Assembly (NCBI GenBank): GCA_964585385.1
Contig: CAZPDP010000042.1
Coordinates: 1-30,464 of the forward strand
Length of the DNA stretch: 30,464 nucleotides
Direction of reading: 5' to 3'
Origin: JAGXLC01 sp964585385
GTDB lineage: Bacteria; Bacteroidota; Bacteroidia; Bacteroidales; UBA12077
Part shown: positions 7,601 to 15,155 of the stretch, piece after piece
Layout of the letters: every line of letters starts with the position of its first letter
Numbering within the stretch: the first letter of the stretch is position 1
The notes under the pieces: generated by a model
Database searches by the model: none
Told to the model about the DNA's origin: nothing
What the model saw: the letters and a program-made list of their open reading frames with translations, nothing else
Program-made: the position numbers and the translations under genes

Positions 7601-8680
7601 CTACTCAAATACCACAGCATTGGGTGAATACCCTACCTGTAACGAATCCAATAAGTTATGGTTTTTATCGTATCGGTACATGAAGCCTTTGCTTTGAGTA
7701 GATACAAGACATAAAATGTTTCCGTTTTCAGGATTTATATCGATCCCGTAAGCGTTTTTTTCAATTGCCGGGGTTCCGGGAATTTGAGTGTCATCAATAC
7801 TCATTGAGTAGATACCATCGCCTCCTTCGAAGTAAAGGTTTCGTCCTTCTGAATCTATTGCTAAAAGATAGTTTCCGAAAGAAGTAATGCTGCCAACTTC
7901 GAAAGTCTCGGTTTCATAGGTAGAAGTGTTGATCTTCATCAATTGAGCATCGTAAGCGTAAGTATCCATATTATAAGCTCCTTTACAGTAAACCCATACA
8001 TTGTTATCCACATCTTTTACAATATCTGTGGGGAATTTCCCTACTTCAACCGTCTCGGTTACTGCATCATTATTTACATCTATTACGCTTACTGTATTAC
8101 CAACAGAAAAACCTCCGGCATTGGTTACGAAAACTTTATCATCAACCCTTACCATACTTTCAGGACCAAGGCCTGTTTCAATGGTATCCATAATTTCATA
8201 ATCCACCATGTCAATTATCAGGACCTGTGCATTCTGACCATTAGCAGAACTTCCATCGGTCAGGTATCCTTTTGTATCATCGATGGCTAAGAATTGTCTT
8301 GGATAGCTTAGGTTTTCAAGTACACCCATAGTTTCAAAGGTTTCTTTGTCAACAATTTCCATTTTTTTGGAATTATTTACAACGAGGAATCCCTTATCCT
8401 TGTAAAAACTCAGGTCCTGTACAATGTCACCCAAATCCCTTCCATTCTGCTGTTTGAAATAGGTATTGATTATTTTACCGGAATCAGGGAAAAATTTACC
8501 GACTGAACCATTGTTTGATTGAAATTGACCTTCATTCACCACATAAGCGACAGTTGTCTGATTTGTGGTATCCTTGTCGTTAGTTTCAGTATTATTGTTG
8601 GCTTCTTCTTCACAGGAAATAAGTCCTGCTGCTAAAATAAAGATAATCGCAAAGTTGAGAATTCGTTTTACTTTCTTCAT
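7601..8680 (-). CDS. btuG: BtuG-like surface cobalamin-binding beta-propeller lipoprotein
   Basis: The 359-aa protein begins with a lipoprotein signal ending in AAGLISC, with the lipidated cysteine at residue 23, followed by an acidic EEE-rich stretch and a Thr/Asn-rich linker typical of surface-exported Bacteroidota lipoproteins. The rest consists of repeated blades of YncE/DUF5074 type, with recurrent segments such as VIDVNNDAVTETVEVGKFPTD and LLDSLQVGYSPNAVVFE. In Bacteroides thetaiotaomicron, BtuG binds cobalamin very tightly on the cell surface and hands it to BtuB. Here the gene follows btuB after 19 bases and is followed by the terminator at 7537-7591. Beta-propeller lipoproteins are common, so the name rests mainly on the pairing with btuB and the cobalamin riboswitch. 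Confidence 0.85.
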   Translation of the reverse strand: MKKVKRILNFAIIFILAAGLISCEEEANNNTETNDKDTTNQTTVAYVVNEGQFQSNNGSVGKFFPDSGKIINTYFKQQNGRDLGDIVQDLSFYKDKGFLVVNNSKKMEIVDKETFETMGVLENLSYPRQFLAIDDTKGYLTDGSSANGQNAQVLIIDMVDYEIMDTIETGLGPESMVRVDDKVFVTNAGGFSVGNTVSVIDVNNDAVTETVEVGKFPTDIVKDVDNNVWVYCKGAYNMDTYAYDAQLMKINTSTYETETFEVGSITSFGNYLLAIDSEGRNLYFEGGDGIYSMSIDDTQIPGTPAIEKNAYGIDINPENGNILCLVSTQSKGFMYRYDKNHNLLDSLQVGYSPNAVVFE

Positions 8681-8699
8681 AACATTGTAAAGTTTTAGA

Positions 8700-10670
8700 T
8701 TAAAAAAGATTTAAAAATTTAACATTCAGTTTTATGTAATAAGCCCGGCCGGGCATGGGATAATTTGCTATAACCTGGTATTGATTGTCAAAAATATTTT
8801 TAACGGTGAATTGAATATTTCCCTTTATGGTTTTGAGTTGAAAATCCCTTCCCAGAAAGACATTAGTTGTAAAATAGCCGGGAAGTTCAGTTGAATTGTC
8901 TGCTGATGTGTATCGTTTACCGGTATATTGAGCATCAGAACCCAAAAAGTATTCCGAATAGTTTATATGCAGGAAATTTTTAATACTATGACGCGGGGTA
9001 TATCTTAAAAATGCATTGTTTAGGTGCTCGTTTTCTCCATCTTTCTTTACCGAATGGGTATACGTATAGATGGACTTATAGTTGATATCAAAAGGCTCCA
9101 GCCGGAGAATAAGGTCTATGTTCGACTCGAGCCCCACAGTCTGAACTTCCGATGTATTTATGGCATGCCAGTATGCTTCTCCTGTCTTGGGCACCCATTG
9201 AATGAGATCATTTATCTTCGAGGCATACGCAGTGACCTCAGCTGAGATATTATGACTTCCTTTTTTCTGCTCCGTAAACTGTAGCCCCAACTCTCCTGAC
9301 CAACCATGTTCAGGCCTGATTTGCTCATTTCCCCCGGGATTCCAGTATTTATCATTGAAAGTGGGCACCCTGTATTTTGTTGAAAAATTGGACCGGACAT
9401 ACAGCATATCAGTCAGTAATGTGTACTGAAGCCCCAGACTGAATTGAGGTTTGGGGTTTGTGTAATTGTTGAATTGCTGTCTTATAGATGCATTGGTAAC
9501 AAAACGGGGATACTCAAGTTTCATAGCTGCAATTAAAGAGGCCCGGTATTCTGTGATGGTTGAATTATAAGCCTTCACATCGGCAGATAGCAAGGAGTAT
9601 TGTGAACCGAAATCAAACGTTATATGATCGGAGAAATAGAGCCTGTAGTTGGCATCATTCAACCATTTTTTTGTCATAATAGGTGAATAAAGAGAATAGG
9701 AAGTTGATTCCGGCGATTCTTTTTCTGTATAAAGCTGGTAATTGTAAAAGTAACCGGTTTTGACCTGTAAAGAGGAATTGTTGAAAACAGAATTCCATTT
9801 AACGTAAGCTCTTAATGAACTGTCTTTCTGGGCGTTTGTGCCGGTGGAATATTCTCCCATAAGAGATGGGATTTTTTTCTCTTTGTGTTGATACCAGACA
9901 CCTGCTTCCAGCTTATTTCTATTGTTGAACCGGTAAAAGAGATTTTGCATCAGGCCGTGGTTTTTCAGGCTGTTATGTTCTCTTATTTCAAGCGGGTTTC
10001 CGAATTTCTGGGTATCTATGAACTTAAAGTCATTGTCTGCCTGGTGATAGATTCCACTGATTTTGTATTTGAATGCATTATTTCCCACGAGTCCCTGAAG
10101 GTTATAACGCTGGTTGTTCCAGCTCCCATATTCGGATGATACAGAGAGGGAGTTCTTTGTTTTCCAGTCCACATTATTTTTCATATTGATGTTTCCGCCA
10201 AATGTTCCGCCTCCATAGAGGGAGCCTGAAGCGCTGTGTGTCACTGTGATTTTGTCCATAAATTCGGTGGGTGAGCGGGATAAATCACACTGCCCCAGGG
10301 TAATGGAATTTATGGGAAAACCGTTCCATGTTAGAGAGGTGTGGTTTGAAGATGAACCCCTGAGACTTGGTACAGCGAGTGAACCTGAGGACCCGTAGGA
10401 TTTTATAAAAACCGGGGTTGCACGGGAAAGCAATTCATCAAGATTGGAGGAAGAGGTACATTGGAGTATGGTTGAATCTATTCTCGTTTTTTTCTGGTCT
10501 TCTCCGTAAAATTCGTTACGATTACTGACAATTTCAATTTTCTCAATATTGTGCACTTTTTTAGACAGAGGAACAAACTGCGCCCGGGATTTATCAGGAA
10601 TCAGCAGCAAGAGCACTGCTGTTAAACTGATAAGAAGTATTAAGTATGTATTGAGTTTGTAATGATTCAT
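8700..10670 (-). CDS. btuB: TonB-dependent vitamin B12 receptor
   Basis: An outer-membrane TonB-dependent receptor for cobalamin or other corrinoids. From the ATG at 10670 it is 656 aa and starts with the signal peptide MNHYKLNTYLILL...SRAQ. The frame is open to an upstream ATG at 10700, and neither start has a clear Shine-Dalgarno sequence; I prefer 10670 because the signal peptide begins there. A plug domain follows (EIVSNRNEFYG, then VPSLRGSSSNHTSLTWNG and SASGSLYGGGTFGGNI), then a beta-barrel with many aromatic strands and a C-terminal segment ending in LNVKFLNLF. Specificity is assigned from the cobalamin riboswitch upstream and the btuG, btuFCD and cob neighbours. Confidence 0.93.
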   Translation of the reverse strand: MNHYKLNTYLILLISLTAVLLLLIPDKSRAQFVPLSKKVHNIEKIEIVSNRNEFYGEDQKKTRIDSTILQCTSSSNLDELLSRATPVFIKSYGSSGSLAVPSLRGSSSNHTSLTWNGFPINSITLGQCDLSRSPTEFMDKITVTHSASGSLYGGGTFGGNINMKNNVDWKTKNSLSVSSEYGSWNNQRYNLQGLVGNNAFKYKISGIYHQADNDFKFIDTQKFGNPLEIREHNSLKNHGLMQNLFYRFNNRNKLEAGVWYQHKEKKIPSLMGEYSTGTNAQKDSSLRAYVKWNSVFNNSSLQVKTGYFYNYQLYTEKESPESTSYSLYSPIMTKKWLNDANYRLYFSDHITFDFGSQYSLLSADVKAYNSTITEYRASLIAAMKLEYPRFVTNASIRQQFNNYTNPKPQFSLGLQYTLLTDMLYVRSNFSTKYRVPTFNDKYWNPGGNEQIRPEHGWSGELGLQFTEQKKGSHNISAEVTAYASKINDLIQWVPKTGEAYWHAINTSEVQTVGLESNIDLILRLEPFDINYKSIYTYTHSVKKDGENEHLNNAFLRYTPRHSIKNFLHINYSEYFLGSDAQYTGKRYTSADNSTELPGYFTTNVFLGRDFQLKTIKGNIQFTVKNIFDNQYQVIANYPMPGRAYYIKLNVKFLNLF

Positions 10671-10781
10671 TTCCCGAAAAGCTTCCATTTGTTTGTACAC
10701 AATAGTTTTAAGCTGATACTTATTAATGCTTCATCACAGCTTTTGCGGGAATGGTAAAGAAAAGAAATTTCTTCTCTCCAC

Positions 10782-11020
10782 CATAGCCTTTCACCCGAAA
10801 GCTATGATGCTCAGGTTGTGTTGGCAGGTTTCCTGGCTTGTTCCTTGTTCTCTTTTCAGAGCCGGTTTTACGGCCTTCCCATCCGGAATCTGCCGGACAG
10901 TGGCAAAGGGTGGTAAAACCTTCAAGGAACTTACAGTAGCGGGTACTGCTCCGGAATCTTCCATCTGTTTTGGAATCACCGGATTCCCTTTTAAAAAGGC
11001 ATACAGAAAATATGCCTTTC
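10782..11020 (-). promoter_or_regulatory. Cobalamin riboswitch 1 (upstream of btuB-btuG)
   Basis: On the minus strand the conserved blocks appear in order: GGGAATCCGGTG (about 10990-10976), GGAGCAGTACCCGCTACTGT (about 10953-10934), the B12 box GCCACTG (10904-10898), TGGGAAGG and AGCCAGGAAACCTGCC (about 10838-10823). The last hairpin, 10806-10782 (CATAGCTTTC-loop-GAAAGGCTATG), presents a GGGU loop complementary to ACCC in the GTACCCGC loop. This is the expected L5-L13 kissing contact. The hairpin is more than 80 bases from the btuB start, so how it controls expression is not obvious. A further small hairpin at 11019-10995 opens the transcript. Confidence 0.95.
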
Positions 11021-11034
11021 ACCAAACACGGTTG

Positions 11035-11065
11035 CAAATGTAAAGAATTAAATCATGTTTCCAAA
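11035..11065 (-). promoter_or_regulatory. Promoter for riboswitch 1 and btuB-btuG
   Basis: On the minus strand TTTG (11065-11062) is followed after exactly 19 bases by TACATTTG (11042-11035). This is a full match to the Bacteroidota consensus TTTG-N19-TAnnTTTG. The -33 element lies inside the last codons of btuD. Transcription would begin near 11028, just ahead of the aptamer, so btuB-btuG can be expressed separately from btuFCD. Confidence 0.7.
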
Positions 11066-12063
11066 TTTTTTAAATGATTAATTAAGTTTTCTACAGAACT
11101 TGTTGTGAAATCCTTTTCTTTTCTGCTTTTTAGAATATAGTGAATGGAACCGTTTTTATTGATTTCAATTTTAAGGTCCGGATTTTTCCCTTCGGTGTAC
11201 CCGTTTCTTGACAAGGCGTTAAGTAACCAGTTGTATTCTATTCCATCCCCAATGATTTCGATTTTTCTGGCATTGGCGTTGGTTAGCTTAAATGTGCCGG
11301 AATAGTTATCAAACCGGATGCCTTTTCGTTCGAAAAAATGTTTGAATTCGTTCGACAGAATTAGATCCTCTGGCATACCGCTTCTGAAGTTTTCATTTTT
11401 TCCCAGAAGCCATATCTTATCTGCAAAGCGGACAGCCTGTTCGAGGTCATGGGTGGACAGAAGTATTGCTTTGTTTGTTTCAGTGGACAGTTTATGGAGC
11501 AGTTGCATAATCTCAATCCGGCTGGGCAGATCAAGATAAGCGGTAGGTTCGTCAAGCAAAATAATAGGAGTTTCCTGGGCCAGGGCTTTGGCAATCATGG
11601 CTTTTTGTCGTTCTCCATCGCTGAGCTGGTTTACCAGACGATTTTTCATACTTACCAAACCTACAGCTTCAATGGCATAATAGATTTTTTTGAGGTCGGA
11701 TTGGGTTAATCTGCCAAAGAAGCCTGTATAAGGGTGTCTGCCCATCGAAACCAACTCAAAAATAGTCATATTTCCTACGTTGGCATGATCGGTCAGTACA
11801 ACACTGATGAGACGGGCCAGGTCCTTTTCTTTAAAAGCTTTTATATCCTGGTTGTCGAGATGGATATGTCCTTCGAGCAGGGGGTGAAAGCCTGCAAAAG
11901 TGCGAATTAGCGTTGATTTTCCGGAGCCATTTGGACCCAGCAGGCAGGTGAATTCACCCGGCAACAATTGCAAATTCAGGTTGGGGTGTAAAATTTTACG
12001 GGTATGGTTTTTTGTCTTGTAACCGATAGCCAGATTTTTTGTATATAACAGATGGTGTTCCAT
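11053..12063 (-). CDS. btuD: Cobalamin ABC transporter ATP-binding protein with C-terminal extension
   Basis: The ATPase of the B12 importer in the inner membrane. It has Walker A GPNGSGKST near residue 43, signature LSDGERQKAM, Walker B IILLDEPTAYLD and the switch histidine in LLSTHDLEQA. The ATG at 12063 is chosen; a GTG three codons upstream (12072) is also possible and would leave one base after the btuC stop. At 336 aa it is about 80 residues longer than E. coli BtuD. The extra C-terminal part (from about residue 250: GIRFDNYSGTFKL, IEIIGDGIEYNWLLNALSRNG) looks like a small alpha/beta domain of unknown role. It is the last gene of the btuF-btuC-btuD operon. Confidence 0.93.
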   Translation of the reverse strand: MEHHLLYTKNLAIGYKTKNHTRKILHPNLNLQLLPGEFTCLLGPNGSGKSTLIRTFAGFHPLLEGHIHLDNQDIKAFKEKDLARLISVVLTDHANVGNMTIFELVSMGRHPYTGFFGRLTQSDLKKIYYAIEAVGLVSMKNRLVNQLSDGERQKAMIAKALAQETPIILLDEPTAYLDLPSRIEIMQLLHKLSTETNKAILLSTHDLEQAVRFADKIWLLGKNENFRSGMPEDLILSNEFKHFFERKGIRFDNYSGTFKLTNANARKIEIIGDGIEYNWLLNALSRNGYTEGKNPDLKIEINKNGSIHYILKSRKEKDFTTSSVENLINHLKNLET

Positions 12064-12073
12064 AATTTTCACT

Positions 12074-13123
12074 TTAAATGCTTAATTTAAGCTTTCTTTG
12101 TTTTAAGATAACAGATATCACAATAGGAGCGCCAAATATTGACGTCACTACATTGATGGGCAGGGCACTGTCGAATCCCGGCAGTTTGGAAATAAGATTA
12201 CACAATAGCGCCAGCAAAATGCCGGTTAGGATTACTCCTGGAATCAGAAATTTATGATTCGATGTTTTGAAAATCATTTTGGTAATATGGGGAACGGCTA
12301 GTCCCAGAAATACTATGGGACCGCAAAATGCCGTAATGACTGCTGTAAGGATGCCGGTGGTCAGAATGATAAAAAAGCGGGTCCTGCCTACGTTCAATCC
12401 CAGGTTCGTGGCGTAATTTTCTCCAAGCAGTAATATGTTAAGGGGTTTCATCAGGAGAAATGACAAACCCAGCCCGATAAGAATCACCGGAATGAAAATA
12501 TTCAACTGATGCCAGGCTACATTGGAAAAACTTCCAAGCCCCCAGATAGCATACGAGTGAACAAACTTTGACATGCTGTAATATTTAAGCACATCCACCA
12601 GGGCGGAAGTGATATATCCTATCATGATGCCAATGATGAGCAGCATAGCATTGTTTTTTACTTTTCTGGCAAAGAAAAGAATGAGAAACAGTGTAGCAAC
12701 AGCTCCAATGATTGCAGCAATAATAGATGCCAGGTTTCCGTATAGATTCAGGGATGAAATACCGATATTTGCTCCAGCAAACATCATAACAAATGCCACT
12801 CCCAGACTGGAACCAGCGCTAATACCCAAAATTGAAGGGCCGGCAAGGGGGTTTCGGAATAGGGTTTGCATCATGAGTCCACCAACTGCAAGGCCACTCC
12901 CGGCCAGACTTGCTGTGATTGCCTGGGGTAACCGGGATTTTAGTATAATCTTGCTCCAGGCTGTATTTTCACTGCCCAAACCAAAAACAATCTTTGTAAC
13001 TTCTCCTAATGGAATATGAACCGAACCTATCGCCACATTCAACAGAAAGACCACGATAATCAGTCCGACAGACAAAATTATCCAGGTAAGTTTTCTGTTA
13101 GATGTGTGATTTTCAGTATTCAT
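12074..13123 (-). CDS. btuC: Cobalamin ABC transporter permease (FecCD/BtuC family)
   Basis: A 349-aa polytopic membrane protein with about ten hydrophobic helices. It shows the FecCD/BtuC hallmarks: SRLPQAITASLAGSGLAVGGLMMQTLFRNPLAGPSILGISAGSSLG, a LLLGENYATNLGLNVGRTR coupling segment that contacts the ATPase, and FCGPIVFLGLAVPHITKM. It forms the translocation pore with BtuD. Nine bases separate it from the btuF stop. The same family also moves iron siderophores and haem; B12 is assigned from riboswitch 2 and neighbours. Confidence 0.94.
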   Translation of the reverse strand: MNTENHTSNRKLTWIILSVGLIIVVFLLNVAIGSVHIPLGEVTKIVFGLGSENTAWSKIILKSRLPQAITASLAGSGLAVGGLMMQTLFRNPLAGPSILGISAGSSLGVAFVMMFAGANIGISSLNLYGNLASIIAAIIGAVATLFLILFFARKVKNNAMLLIIGIMIGYITSALVDVLKYYSMSKFVHSYAIWGLGSFSNVAWHQLNIFIPVILIGLGLSFLLMKPLNILLLGENYATNLGLNVGRTRFFIILTTGILTAVITAFCGPIVFLGLAVPHITKMIFKTSNHKFLIPGVILTGILLALLCNLISKLPGFDSALPINVVTSIFGAPIVISVILKQRKLKLSI

Positions 13124-13132
13124 GGGTTCTTT

Positions 13133-14284
13133 TTATTTTAATTTTTCATAAAACTTTGGAGTGTAATCAGGTAATAGCTGCGGATGAATCAGATGAATGA
13201 AATCGGCTAGCAGTGAATCCGGTTCCAGTATTCCCTCTTCATAATAAGGTTTTTTCGCTGTATTACAGAACAGGATTTTTTTTCTCTCAAAAGCCTGAAA
13301 ATCATTGTAATGAACATATTCTGAAGCCAGTTGCTTATAAGAATAGTCCCCGTTAAAATTTTCTTTGATGGCCCAGAATTCTGAATCTTTGGCCTTCATG
13401 TAGACAGTTTCAAAGTCCAGGGGCAGCGAACCGCTGCTCTTATTTTCTTTCCAGAGGTAATCGGCGCCTGCATCTTTAAATAGTTTGGCGATATAACTGT
13501 TTCCTCCGGGAACATACCATACCTGTCCAATCTTTTTTCCAGAAAAGATGGTAGGTTTATTTTTTGCATCGCTGGCAAGGTTCTGAAGCCGTGAATAGTT
13601 ACTGGCAATACTATCAAAAACATGATTTGCTTTCTCTTCCTTGTTGAAAAAATAAGCAATAAATTTTATCCATTCTGCCCTGGCCAGTGGCGTGTTTTCC
13701 ATATAACTGGCATTAATAGCCAAATTTACACCGACATCTGTTATCTTTTCATAGCGGTTGTCTTTGAAAGGGGCTACCAGGAGGATTTGAGGATTAATGT
13801 TTAGTAGTTTTTCAACATTGATGTTGTGAGAAGGACCAAATTCTTTTATTTTACCTTGTTTTATTTTATCCAGCACGGTGCTATTTTTTATATATTTTCT
13901 CTGGGAAACACCATTTATTTTGTCAAGAATACCTAGTTTTTTTGCATAACCAATGTGCGTGGTAAAAGCAATTGCCATTGATTTAACAGGAACTTCAATG
14001 ATGGTCCCGTCTGTTGGAGTAATAACAGAATCTTTTCTGTCAGTAACCAGAATGTATTTTTTCAATACCCTGGTCGTGTCATAGGGGTTTTTTACTGATA
14101 CCAATTTATACCCTTTCTTATATTCTACGGAAAAGAGCTGGGCATATTCCGGATAACTTTGAGTAACTATCCTGGTATCGCTTTGGTAGTTCGCAGTTTT
14201 GTTAGTGGTGTCAGCGCCTTTATTCTGACAACCGAAAACGATCAGTAAAAACAGTGCCGGATTTAGATAAAAAAGTTTATTCAT
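13133..14284 (-). CDS. btuF: Cobalamin-binding lipoprotein of the ABC importer
   Basis: The periplasmic corrinoid-binding protein of the importer, here a membrane-anchored lipoprotein. The ATG at 14284 gives MNKLFYLNPALFLLIVFGC, a signal with the lipidated cysteine at residue 19. The frame continues nine codons upstream to 14311, but that would put the start inside the riboswitch's last hairpin, so it is rejected. The body has the two-lobed periplasmic binding protein pattern of the BtuF/FhuD group: IAFTTHIGYAKKLGILDKINGVSQ, then VEKLLNINPQILLVAPF, and a helical linker. At 383 aa it is longer than E. coli BtuF, as is common in Bacteroidota. It is the first gene of btuFCD. Confidence 0.9.
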   Translation of the reverse strand: MNKLFYLNPALFLLIVFGCQNKGADTTNKTANYQSDTRIVTQSYPEYAQLFSVEYKKGYKLVSVKNPYDTTRVLKKYILVTDRKDSVITPTDGTIIEVPVKSMAIAFTTHIGYAKKLGILDKINGVSQRKYIKNSTVLDKIKQGKIKEFGPSHNINVEKLLNINPQILLVAPFKDNRYEKITDVGVNLAINASYMENTPLARAEWIKFIAYFFNKEEKANHVFDSIASNYSRLQNLASDAKNKPTIFSGKKIGQVWYVPGGNSYIAKLFKDAGADYLWKENKSSGSLPLDFETVYMKAKDSEFWAIKENFNGDYSYKQLASEYVHYNDFQAFERKKILFCNTAKKPYYEEGILEPDSLLADFIHLIHPQLLPDYTPKFYEKLK

Positions 14285-14291
14285 AGTTGAC

Positions 14292-14490
14292 GCTTTTAGT
14301 CCCGAAAGCATTTTGTTTTTGGCAGGTTTTCTGGCTTTCCTCGGTTTTGAAGGCCTTCCCGTCCCGAAATTTCGGGTCAGTGGCGGGGATTCAAAACCTT
14401 TTTGGAGGATTACAGCTGCGGGTACAGCTCCGGACTATGACTTTAACCTGTGTTTTTCGGGTTGAGTCATCACCGGATTCCCTGTTAAAC
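14292..14490 (-). promoter_or_regulatory. Cobalamin riboswitch 2 (upstream of btuF-btuC-btuD)
   Basis: The same conserved blocks are seen on the minus strand: GGGAATCCGGTGA (about 14480-14468), GGAGCTGTACCCGCAGCTGT (about 14433-14414), B12 box GCCACTG (14384-14378), GGGAAGGCC, and AGCCAGAAAACCTGCC (about 14336-14321). The final hairpin GCTTT-loop-AAAGC at 14309-14292 exposes CGGG, complementary to CCCG of the GTACCCGC loop. It ends seven bases before the btuF ATG. Kissing-loop formation on B12 binding would therefore hold the ribosome-binding region closed, pointing to translational control. Confidence 0.95.
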
Positions 14491-14514
14491 CATAATGGTA
14501 CCAAAAATCAGTTG

Positions 14515-14522
14515 CAAAGGTA
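14515..14522 (-). promoter_or_regulatory. -7 element for riboswitch 2 and btuFCD
   Basis: TACCTTTG on the minus strand matches the Bacteroidota -7 consensus and is followed by CAAC, exactly as at the riboswitch 1 promoter (TACATTTGCAAC). A T-rich segment rather than a perfect TTTG sits at the -33 distance. Confidence 0.55.
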
Positions 14523-14679
14523 GGGAATAAATTCAGAACATAAAAATCAAATATGTATTTCATTTTAAATTCATCAGGAAAATATTCTGTACGAATTATT
14601 TAAATATTTTAAGCCTTAGTTATGCCATGCAGTAATAAGGAACTCTTATAAAAATTTGAATTTCAAATTGTTATTTTTA

Positions 14680-14710
14680 TTTGTTCTAAACGTATAATCC
14701 CCTATCTTTG
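14680..14710 (+). promoter_or_regulatory. Promoter for the corrinoid-methyltransferase genes, with a long leader
   Basis: TTTG at 14680-14683, exactly 19 bases, then TATCTTTG at 14703-14710: a full match to the Bacteroidota consensus on the plus strand. The start would be near 14717, about 424 nt before the corrinoid-protein ATG. The spacer 14523-15140 is very A/T-rich and holds no convincing gene. A second -7-like element, TAGATTTG at 15092-15099 without a good -33 box, would give a short leader of about 35 nt. Both predicted transcripts carry the antisense target site at 15135-15155. Confidence 0.6.
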
Positions 14711-15130
14711 ATATTGCTTCTGAGTAACAGATGTTTTTAACATGATTAAAATCAGTTTTTTGTTTAAATTATTGTTATACAGTTGTATATTGCTTTTTTA
14801 ACTCTATCTGATGCTAAATATAACAGATAAATCACAGGAGAATTTTGATGTTATAAATTATTTATAGATATTTGCACTGAATGATATTTTGAGTTGTTTA
14901 TATAAAATTAATAATCAGGAGTTTAGGTAAAGATGCACAAAAAATTCTATAGAAATAATTACACTCGATTGCCCTGTTTATCTCTGGTTTTCTACAATAT
15001 TCATAAGTTAAAGAAAGATTTCCCTATACTGAATTTTAATAGGTTTTAGCGTTTTATTTTTTTTACAAGAAAACAAGGTACAATCAAATAATAGATTTGA
15101 CAGAACATATTATGTGATATAAAATTTTAA

Positions 15131-15155
15131 AGGAGGAATTATGAGTATGGATTTA
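15131..15155 (+). promoter_or_regulatory. Strong ribosome-binding site and antisense target of the corrinoid-protein gene
   Basis: AGGAGG at 15131-15136 lies four bases before the ATG at 15141, a strong Shine-Dalgarno sequence of a kind uncommon in Bacteroidota. Bases 15135-15155 are identical to plus-strand 7559-7579, and so complementary to the loop of the minus-strand hairpin behind btuG. Further pairs beyond one mismatch (15133 and 15131, with G-U at 15132) could lengthen the duplex across the whole Shine-Dalgarno sequence. Confidence 0.7.

Noticed and set aside
7566..7627. A 20-codon plus-strand frame starting with the same MSMDL as the corrinoid protein
   Set aside because: It lies within the btuG terminator hairpin and runs into btuG on the opposite strand. 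The shared start is better explained by the antisense match.
10723..10734. Three-codon leader peptide (ATG AAG CAT TAA) before btuB
   Set aside because: Too short to support as a gene; nothing beyond its position suggests function.
10723..11043. Overlapping open frames of about 105 codons on both strands
   Set aside because: They coincide with cobalamin riboswitch 1, whose conserved G/C-rich blocks keep frames open by chance.
14285..14311. N-terminal extension of btuF by nine codons
   Set aside because: It would place the start inside the final hairpin of riboswitch 2 and spoil the lipoprotein signal.
14933..15049. A 38-codon basic frame (starting MHKKFYRNNY) in the leader of the corrinoid gene
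   Set aside because: It is short, A/T-driven, without recognisable domain, and its CAGGAG is too far upstream to act as a normal ribosome-binding site.
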